A stretch of 64,000 nucleotides of DNA from Euryodendron excelsum. Its lineage: Eukaryota > Streptophyta > Magnoliopsida > Ericales > Pentaphylacaceae. How positions within the stretch are numbered: position 1 is the first letter of the stretch; each line of letters opens with the position of its first letter. The notes below the pieces were generated by a model. It saw only the letters and a program-made list of their open reading frames with translations. It did no database searches and had not been told where the DNA came from. The DNA lies in NCBI GenBank assembly GCA_033060915.1, contig CM065393.1, forward strand, positions 5,971,501 through 6,035,500, written 5' to 3'. The translations under genes and the position numbers were made by a program. Positions 33,050 through 64,000 of the stretch are shown piece after piece.

Positions 33050-34570
33050 GACAACAAAGTTTTATTAAAGTGGTGGGCTTTACTTATAACTCTGAAAATT
33101 GCTCGATTGTTGATATTTCTTGGGTTATGTCTATTATTTTTGGTGGATGAGTACTTGTTGGATTTTGGTTATTGGACAGTTATTTGCATAAAATTCTCCA
33201 CCGAATTGTCTTAGTGCATGTTTGAAAGCCTATGGTTGCATTTCTTTAGCTTACATCTTGGGTTGCAAAGTGGAATCTTTGTTGGCCACCTATTTGGAGC
33301 TTCCTTTGGGATTTACTTTCAAGTTTAATCACATGGGATTCAGTGATTGATAGACTTCGAAAACATGTGGTATGATGGAAAAGGAAATATGTCCATAGGG
33401 GAAGGCTTACTCTGATGAAGAGCGCACTATGTCGAGTTTTCAACTTACTTCGTCACTTTGTTCATAACTATGTCATTGGTGGTTCAGAGACTTGAGACGA
33501 TGCATAGAGACTTTTGGAGCTTCCTTTGGGCGTAATGAGCCTTGAGTGTTTTACTCTAGCTCTCCTAGGGAAGTGGCTTGGGCGATATGCTTGCAGGGCC
33601 AAGTATGGTTGTGCTTGAGGATATTGGTGTTCTAAGGAGGTGTCGGGGTCTTATGTTTTGGGATTTTCAAACGGCATTCGCTCTCTTTTGGATGATTTTA
33701 GGAAGCATATTCGTTGTGGCACAGAATGGCAAGGAGGTCAGATTCTGGAACCATCTTTGGTTGGGGAGGTATGAGATTAAATGAGGCCCGACGATTCTAC
33801 GGCCGGAAAGAGAGAGAGCAGTGTGATTGGCTCTATAATTGAAATAATGGAAATGCTCTGTCGTAGAGCTTCGCTAGCAGTGTCGAGCTTTGCTCGCGAT
33901 TCAACTGGAACTAAGGACCTGAATGGAATTTCAGAGCTCTCACGCTGCTATCTAAAGAATGAAGAAACCGCTACTGAATGAGAGCGAGGCCAAATAGAGG
34001 GTACTTGTCAAGGATTATTTGATATTGCCCATCTAATGCTCCTTCTAAGATTGCCTTTTTTGTTTGGATAGCACTTTATGGTAGGATTTTAATTCCTTGA
34101 CTATTGTTTATAGGAGTGGATCGATTTTTATAAATGGGGACTGTATATGTAAGGAGGATGGAGGATTTGTAAATCACCTCCTTTTCCATTGCTTGGTGGC
34201 TTGAGAGTTTTGGCTTTTGATCATGAGGCAATTTAGAATGGAGTGGGTTTTCCCCTATAATGTAAAGGAGTTTTTTGGAAGAAGGCCTAGTTTTTGGTGC
34301 CTCATGTGTTGATGTAGATGATTCGGAGTGAGCACAATTGGAGATCTTTTGATGGGAAGCAAGAGCTGCTTTTTAGGCTAAAATGTAGACTTCTAGCTCA
34401 TGTAGTTGGTTCTCCAGTAGTATTGAGCCATCAGTGAACCTCTTTTTGAATTTTGTAGAGTATTTTGGATGCATAGAGTATAGCTTTGGCTTTATTTATT
34501 GATAGTGAACATGGTTGGTATCCCCTTGCTAATTCATTAATAGAGTTTATTTTTACTTATGAAAAATAGT
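33050..34570 (+). mobile_element. L1-type LINE remnant
   Basis: Plus-strand translation in shifting frames gives the 3' half of a plant L1 RT. It shows 'LGLPLG' near 33295, 'LLGKWLGRYA' near 33563, 'GKEVRFWNHLWLG' near 33730, and a zinc-knuckle 'CICKEDGGFVNHLLFHC' near 34145-34195, which is the zf-RVT region at the end of plant L1 ORF2. The tail near 34540 reads 'gtttatttttacttatgaaa', typical of L1 3' ends. It is internally deleted and full of stops. It lies in the probable 5' UTR intron, 125 bp before TAD2 exon 1. Confidence 0.7.
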
Positions 34571-34694
34571 ATGAAAATTGTGTATTTGTTACCTATTAAA
34601 AAATTGGAATGTTATATTTGTGGCATGTACATGCGCTTGTGTGTTTGAGGTGAACTGACTTCCCATTTCTCTTTTTTTTTTTTTTTTTTGTTAG

Positions 34695-58230
<23,536 letters not shown>

Positions 58231-58282
58231 AAATAAATATGTTCCTATGTTGGTCAGTTCCCTTCTCTTCTAATTAAAAGAG
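58231..58282 (+). other. TAD2 3' UTR, first part, up to a probable splice donor
   Basis: After the stop codon (58228-58230), 52 nt lead to AAAAGAG|GTAAGC, a near-perfect plant donor site. The next plausible exon begins after GATTATCAG at 60798. Confidence 0.5.
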
Positions 58283-58363
58283 GTAAGCCGTGATCCAGTC
58301 TATCACCTATTTATTCTGGTTTTCTGCTTTATACTCCCTTATTCTGTGTCTGCAGATTTATTA

Positions 58364-58475
58364 AGGGAAAAGGAAAAGGAAAAGGTGAGAGAAAAGAGAA
58401 CAAAATGAAGGAAAATCTTTGTTCTCCTTTCCCTCGCCTTTTCCTTTTCCTTATCCTTTTCTTTTCAATCACCAA
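58364..58475. repeat. AG-rich/CT-rich hairpin in the 3' UTR intron
   Basis: 'agggaaaaggaaaaggaaaa' and the following 'gagaacaaa' pair with 'tttgttctcctttccc' and 'gccttttccttttccttat'. The arms are about 45 nt around a loop of roughly 12 nt. Confidence 0.75.
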
Positions 58476-58579
58476 ATCCTTGATCCAGACGCAGCGTTAG
58501 TTTCACAACTCATATTTTCTTGGCATCTTTTCTGAGGCTATGTTCTACATTTTTTTTCCTCCATTAGTAAATATAAAAA

Positions 58580-59745
58580 TACAAAAAGGCATCAAGGGAT
58601 TGCTGCCCATGGGTGAATTCAGGAGTCCTTTTGTGCCGACGTCAATTGGATCTACTACCCGAAAGCCAAGTACACAAAGTAGCCAAAAAATTGCTTTTTA
58701 ACCTACACAAAGATTGTTCAATACCCTGAAAAGTTCTACTTCTCTACCCCATATCAACCACATTAGACAAGAAGGGGCTAAACATCGTGCCTTCCTCCGT
58801 TTTCTACCTATCCCTCCGTCCCACCAACTATGAAGCACCTTTGCAACCTCTTCTAAGAAGACCCAAGACATTCAAAAGATCGTTAGAATGAGAGTCCAAA
58901 ACTCCTTTTCTACTGAGGAACTGACTCACCATCTCTCTTACATAAGCTGCACCAATTAACATAGATATGACGTCTCTTGATGAGATTGTCAATTGTAAGA
59001 ATCTTCTCCTAAGCTGCAAACCAAATACAGAAACCCACCTTCAGGAGAACATCACTAGACCAAAAGCAACTTATAGAAAGATTTAATGCTGAATTTACCC
59101 TCCCACATTGCCAGCCACTGCATATCATCCTGTCTTGCCCCAATGAAGTGCTTAGAGTAGAGTACTCTAAGAATCTCCTCATTCCTATTCTAAGGGAAAT
59201 CCCACAAAATTTCTCGTTCACGCACCAAACATAATCTGCTCTTGGTTCACTACTAGCATAAAAATGTCTAGAAAAGCGTCATCCAGCTTATTGTGACCAT
59301 GCCACTTATGTCTCCAAAACTTTGGCCTCCTCCCATCCCCCATCAATAAGACTAACTAGCCTCACAAAATTCTTCCATCCCCCTTGAATGCCCTTCCAAA
59401 AGCCTTTTCCATATGAAATGGACAACCCTGGAGTTGTCCAATCACCCCGAGGACCCCTATTTGGTTGCCACAACCCTCCTCCAACTCCTCGCGCTCTCAT
59501 AAGAAAATTTCCAAAGCTTATTGCCCACCAAAGCCTTGTGAAGATTGTAAGTCTCCTAATGCCCAGGCCACCCATCCTCTCCTCTCCTACAGCTTGTGTC
59601 CCGATCTACTAGATAATACTTGAACTCCTCTCCTAACCTGTTCTTTTATAGTGTGCAAGCTAGATAAAGTACTCTTAATCAAAGTAAGCCTTGCCCCGTT
59701 TCGTAAGTATTGCCTCTTCCACCCAGCCAACTTTCTAAATAATTG
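58580..59745 (-). mobile_element. L1-type LINE remnant (minus strand)
   Basis: Minus-strand pieces in order are 'KLAGWKRQYLRNGARLTLIK' (about 59740-59680, RT), 'MGGLGIRRLTIFTRLWWAIS' (from 59575), the 'FWRHKWHG' region near 59310, and a decayed zf-RVT region at 59020-58830. These match the C-terminal half of plant L1 ORF2. Multiple stops and frame changes are present and it is 5'-truncated at the neighbouring MITE. It lies in the probable TAD2 3' UTR intron, in antisense. Confidence 0.75.
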
Positions 59746-59748
59746 AAA

Positions 59749-60135
59749 AGGGTAATTGCACATTATCCCATTGTGGTTTGAGCAAAAATTAGATGACCCC
59801 ACTATGTTTAAAAGTGAATACATAACCCTCATGTGATTTAGACTTATCTGCAAAATGGATGGAACCCTGACAAATTTAGTAAAATAACAAAAATGCCCCT
59901 GCAAAGGACAACCTTTTATTGGACATAAAAGTGTAAAAGCGTATATTTATGTTCCATTGTGAAGAGATAAAATGATGAAAATTTTGCTATGATAAAATTG
60001 TCATTAATTCTAATAGTTTCCATCCATTTTACAGTAAAGTCCAAATCACAGGGGGTTATTTTGTTCATTTTGAACCACATGGGGGGTTAATGTGATTTTT
60101 GCTCAAACCACAAGGAGGTAAAGTGTGATTATTCC
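59749..60135. mobile_element. Mutator-like MITE, second family member
   Basis: The termini are AGGGTAATTGCAC and, on the other strand, GGAATAATCACAC, with long pairing arms ('tgtggtttgagcaaaaatta' and 'gatttttgctcaaaccaca'). The 9-bp flanks TAATTGAAA (59740-59748) and TATTTGAAA (60136-60144) match 8 of 9. It shares 'agtgaatacat' and 'gatgacccc' blocks with 29061-29636. Confidence 0.82.
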
Positions 60136-60144
60136 TATTTGAAA

Positions 60145-60798
60145 TGCTCTTTATAGTATCAGACGAACAGTTTTAGTGGTAAAACCAATATGAGGTGCTT
60201 TGTTACTTCGGTAAAACTGTGTTTGTTTGTGAATGTTTAGTCTTCTTATTTTACTTCCAAACATGTATCTTACAAAATTAAGAAATTTGATAGTTTTCAC
60301 CCTTTCTCCTCTTTTGTGGGGCTGAGATTATATGCCTTTTGAATGATAAAGTTCTAAAAACTGATTAAGAGTCAACTTTCATCAAGAAAACACAATGGAG
60401 GTGAGGACAAGAAAATCAGACGCAACTGAGATTCAAGAAGACAACAAGTTGTACTTTGAAGATAGTTTGCGAGAGATGAGAAAAATAATTCATATAATAG
60501 CTCTCAAGGCCTATAATGGGTGCAGCTTTCTAAAAGGACTCAACTAGTTTCAACCTGATCAGTGCAAATGTAATAATATGCATTACTTTCTGTTGAAGAT
60601 CTGATTAGGCTTCTGGAGGACTCTTTAGTGAGGCAGGCTTCGTTTGTTTTTTATTTCCTTTCCCCCTTTTGGTCTGTCTTAATTTCTTGTGCATCAGCGT
60701 TAAGATAATGAAAGGAGATCCACTTTGGAGGCAGCATTCAATTTTCTGTCTGGCTATATTTGCATTATTTTAGTACATGAACTTTATGTGATTATCAG
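60145..60798. other. probable 3' UTR intron or intergenic, unassigned
   Basis: A 50-codon ORF starts at 60395 ('MEVRTRKSDATEIQEDNKLY') without recognised family. No element signature was seen. The stretch ends at the candidate acceptor ATTATCAG (60798). Confidence 0.35.
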
Positions 60799-61150
60799 AT
60801 TGACAAGAGGTTTGGTAGCTGGACAACCTTCACACAGCTATCAATGCGGCAGTACTGTTGAGGCTCTCTTTTAAAAGTTTCCTTTTCTTACCTGGTTCTT
60901 CATTTGTGTGGATGATTACGTGCAGTTTCAAATTTCTGTATAAGCTATTTTGTTGTCTGGTAAATCAGTTGTGGAGGCAATGCTGTAGTAATTGAAACGG
61001 GTATGGTATCGAAGCTCCTGGTGTTGATGAGATTTTAGTCCATTCGTCCACTTGATTGAGCCATGTCTTGTAAATCTTAATTTATTTGAAGAGTAACATG
61101 TTCATTACCTGGGATTTTTGTATGTTAATGAATGCGGATCTTCGAGTAGA
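60799..61150 (+). other. candidate terminal 3' UTR exon of TAD2
   Basis: It is non-repetitive and less AT-rich than its surroundings ('ggtagctggacaaccttcac', 'gtggaggcaatgctgtagta'). It starts after a splice acceptor and ends in a T-rich, poly(A)-signal-poor region ('cttaatttatttgaagagta', 61076). The end point is a guess. It could instead belong to an unrelated non-coding transcript. Confidence 0.35.
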
Positions 61151-61738
61151 CGAATTATTTCATATTGTCCTTAATAGTTAACAGAAACATATTGTAAAGT
61201 ATGTTGAGTCAAGATCCCCAGACACCGGAAGTTGCACGAGTTGAATAAGGTTTGTTCATCATTCAAGCTTATGGAAAACCATTACATTGAAAAGCAGCAA
61301 GAGCCAAATTATGCTCTGCACTCCATGCCTTAGGAACCCATTTTTCGCCATGGAAGCAATGACTTCCACCTCTTAACTTCTCTCACCACCACACCTAGAT
61401 GATATTGGCTCCAATAGACTGAGAGTAAAACACTAGTCAACACAACTTAATTACCTAATTGGCCTGTTATTATCTTCATCCCAACCACATGGTAAATAAT
61501 TTCACTTACGGGACTGTGGTGATATACATATATATGTATATGCATATATATCCTTACAGACAAAGTAAACGCAAATTAACCCCTCTATGTATCGGTGCAA
61601 AGGATAATTAAAAATAACTGTACAATTTATTGCTAATTATCTAATGATTTTGCTTAGGTAATTTATGTTTTATCACAGAACTATCTATTCTCAATAAGAG
61701 AATGAATGGATCCGGATTGTCATGATAAAATAAATCGA
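61151..61738. other. intergenic, nothing recognised
   Basis: AT-rich, with an alternating 'atatacatatatatgtatat' stretch at about 61525. No element ends or coding motifs. Confidence 0.4.
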
Positions 61739-61747
61739 TTAAAAATA

Positions 61748-62104
61748 AGGGTTACCTCCCTGTGATTCAAGTGGACGTGACCCCCATTGGTTGAAACATA
61801 AATACATAAACCCCTTGGGTTTGGATTAAACTACAAAATAGATGGAAGACATTAAAATTTACAGCAATTGTGTTATAAGGGTATTTTTATTGTTTCATCT
61901 TTTCAAAATGAACCGTCAAGAATACTGTTTTATCTTTTTATGTCAAAATAAATGAGCTTTTATGTCATTTCACTAATTAGTTAGGATTTTATTCATTTTA
62001 CAGACAAATTCAAACTATAGAGAGTTTATTTATTTACTTTTAAACCACATAAGAATCGTATAATTTTTATTGAAATTACAAAGGGAATAAAATGTAATTA
62101 CCTT
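61748..62104. mobile_element. Mutator-like MITE, third and most diverged member
   Basis: The ends AGGGTTACC and, on the other strand, AAGGTAATTAC lie between near-identical 9-bp flanks TTAAAAATA and TTAAAATAA. Internal blocks ('taaaccccttgggtttgga', 'ctacaaaatagatgga', 'tacttttaaaccacat') follow the layout of the other two copies. Confidence 0.65.
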
Positions 62105-62174
62105 TTAAAATAAGTAAACTACATAGATTTCATATTAAGAATATATGTTCCAACTCACATAATATATTTCTATT

Positions 62175-63600
62175 TATAAGTAAAATGAGTTTTATTAAAA
62201 GAGCATCAAGTGATGCCACCCATATTCAAAAGCAAATAAACAAAAAGAGTTCAGCGGGCTAATTTAAGTATCCCTTACAATTTCCTATTCTCTACAAAAT
62301 CTAGAGCGTGGCCCAAGTCTGAAACCACCCTTCCTAAAAGCTAACCATACAAAACTGACAAAAAAAAATACTTTCTACCTATACATTGAAAACCCGACGC
62401 CTTGGAAAGTTTTTCTATTGCGTTTTTCTCAAATCAGCCACCACAAACAAAAAGAAGCAATGTGGGACAAGGTCTCATCCCAACGCGAAGCATCGAATGC
62501 GGACTTTGGCCTAAGCGCAGAACCCCAAGGGAAACCCATTGGTAAACATCGAACAAGTTTTGGACTTCTCTTTCTAAGATTGTTAAGTGATTGGTTATGT
62601 TAAAATAAAAATAAAAACAAAAACAAAAAGTAAAAATAGCAAGTCACTATGCCTTTCTTCTCCTCTTATCCAATTGAGCTCCCAACCAAGCATTCAAACC
62701 TGCTGCCGCAACTCAAGGGAAAACTCAAGTCATGCCAAAAACTATCAAAATCAAAGCCTTGAACTCCCTAACCATAGAACAATGCAGCAAAATATGAGGT
62801 GTTCATATTCTCCATCTTTTCCTTGTATAAACAACACGAGTTCACCGTCACCCTATGCTTTTTAAGTAGATTATCATTCATAAGAATTTAATTACGCGTT
62901 GTGTACTACACAAAAAATGCTACTTTAGTAGGAGCACCAAATGACTAAATCCTCTCTCACTTAAAACCCTCATCTCTACTTCTCCAGAGAGCCTAATAAA
63001 AGGACTACACCTCAAACTTTCCACCGCCTCCCACCTAAATGAATCCTGGCCCGGCCCAATACTTTCATGGCATAAAAAAAACTTAAGCAAATTTCACAAA
63101 CTCACTCATAGAGCAAAATTTCTTAAACACCTGAAAATAATCTGCAACAGGGGCATCAGGATCCAAGGCTAAAACAAACAAACTTGAGAAAGCTTCCACC
63201 AACATGCGATCCCCACACCACTGGTATCTCTAGAATTTCGTTGTCTTTCCATCCCTAATCTTCACTTAAATATCCCTATAAAGTCATCCCAAATCACAAA
63301 AATCCCCTTTCATAACCCTTTTTTGGGGATAAAAAGATCTTCAGAGTGGCCCAACCACCCTCAGAAGAACATACTTTCAACAACCACCCTCCTCCAATAC
63401 CAATCCCTCACAAAAGCAAATCACAACCCCTTCCTCAATAGAACATTATTGAAAACAAGAGGCCTTCTGATCACGACACCCCTAACTTAAATTGAAGAAT
63501 GCACTGTCTCCCAATCTATTAAATAATATTTGAATTCATCTTCTATCCCACTCCATAGAAAGTCTAGTTGTAACTTTTTTAGCCTTGTAGCCAATTTTAG
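62175..63600 (-). mobile_element. second minus-strand L1-type LINE remnant
   Basis: On the minus strand, 'GWRIGTL'-like RT text is not readable but 'CLYKEKMEN' followed by a decayed HLLLHC (62830-62775) corresponds to the zf-RVT zinc knuckle. The 3' end reads 'tcttttaataaaactcattt' (62205-62186), the usual plant L1 tail. The 63000-63560 region resembles the LINE at 59300-59640, for example 'aatacttgaactcctctcc' there and 'aatatttgaattcatcttc' here. It is heavily mutated. Confidence 0.55.
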
Positions 63601-64000
63601 AAAATTGAACCGTTGAGTAAACTGAAAAAGTGACCGGGTTAAAGGTCATTGGTTCAACAGTCAAGTTAACCGGAATTGAACAATGATTTCATAAGTATAT
63701 AAACAAATAATATGTTTTTAGTACAAGATGCACAATAAACATGTCTATGAATACAAGAATATCAATTTACATATTCAAGAGTGCGGAAGCGTACCCGTCT
63801 GGTCCATGATCTAGACTGCAAAAAGAAGCGATCCAATCCAGTAATCAAAACAATATATTGGCTATACATGTTCCTCTCTGTCTCCAAACTCTCTTACAAC
63901 GGATATCAATGGATAGAATACTGTTGGTTGTGGGAAAAGAGAGGATTTAGTCTTTGTATAATGAACCGTATTGGGCACTCCCATAAAAGGCTCCTAAATA
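63601..64000. other. unassigned right edge
   Basis: A GGTTAA/GGTTCAA-rich stretch (63630-63680) looks repetitive. The rest has no recognisable feature. Confidence 0.35.

Noticed and set aside
60395..60547. Plus-strand 50-codon ORF 'MEVRTRKSDATEIQEDNKLY'
   Set aside because: It looks protein-like in composition but has no known motif or clear gene context. It may be chance in the 3' UTR intron.

Overview
This window looks like nuclear DNA from a seed plant with a large, repeat-rich genome. A woody eudicot is likely, but the species cannot be fixed from the sequence. It is AT-rich, gene-poor and full of nested LTR retrotransposons, hAT and Mutator-type DNA elements, LINE remnants and microsatellites. 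I support one host protein-coding gene.

Positions 1-20581 are a nest of LTR elements. A minus-strand copy of a very long LTR-like sequence (4146-5509 plus 18783-20581) is split by a minus-strand Ty3/gypsy element of Tat type (5510-18782). That element is itself split by a plus-oriented 4.65 kb copy of the same long LTR family (13455-18109, target duplication CTCCC). A further copy runs off the left edge (1-4145). The Tat-type element has degraded protease, RT, RNase H and integrase, no gag, an opposite-strand extra ORF and 126-bp tandem repeats in its 3' region.

Positions 20828-26831 are a 6.0 kb hAT transposon with an 8-bp target duplication (GTTACCTG) and a broken minus-strand transposase. 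A 2.1 kb solo LTR (23207-25347, duplication CCGAG) interrupts it.

From about 27.5 kb to 61.2 kb lies the host gene, a plus-strand orthologue of TAD2, the catalytic subunit of the tRNA adenosine-34 deaminase. Seven coding exons (567 nt, 188 aa) run from 34695 to 58230, all with GT-AG introns and consistent phases. Its introns total almost 23 kb and hold L1, copia, chromovirus, Helitron-like and minisatellite sequence. An upstream 5' UTR intron is indicated because the ATG directly follows a splice acceptor. A 3' UTR intron is also likely. A 1.03 kb solo LTR (29802-30834, duplication CCTAG) sits in the probable promoter or 5' UTR region.

The right end (58.6-64 kb) holds two minus-strand L1 remnants and two members of a Mutator-like MITE family, whose best member is at 29061-29636. 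I found no rRNA, CRISPR, bacterial operon or convincing tRNA gene.
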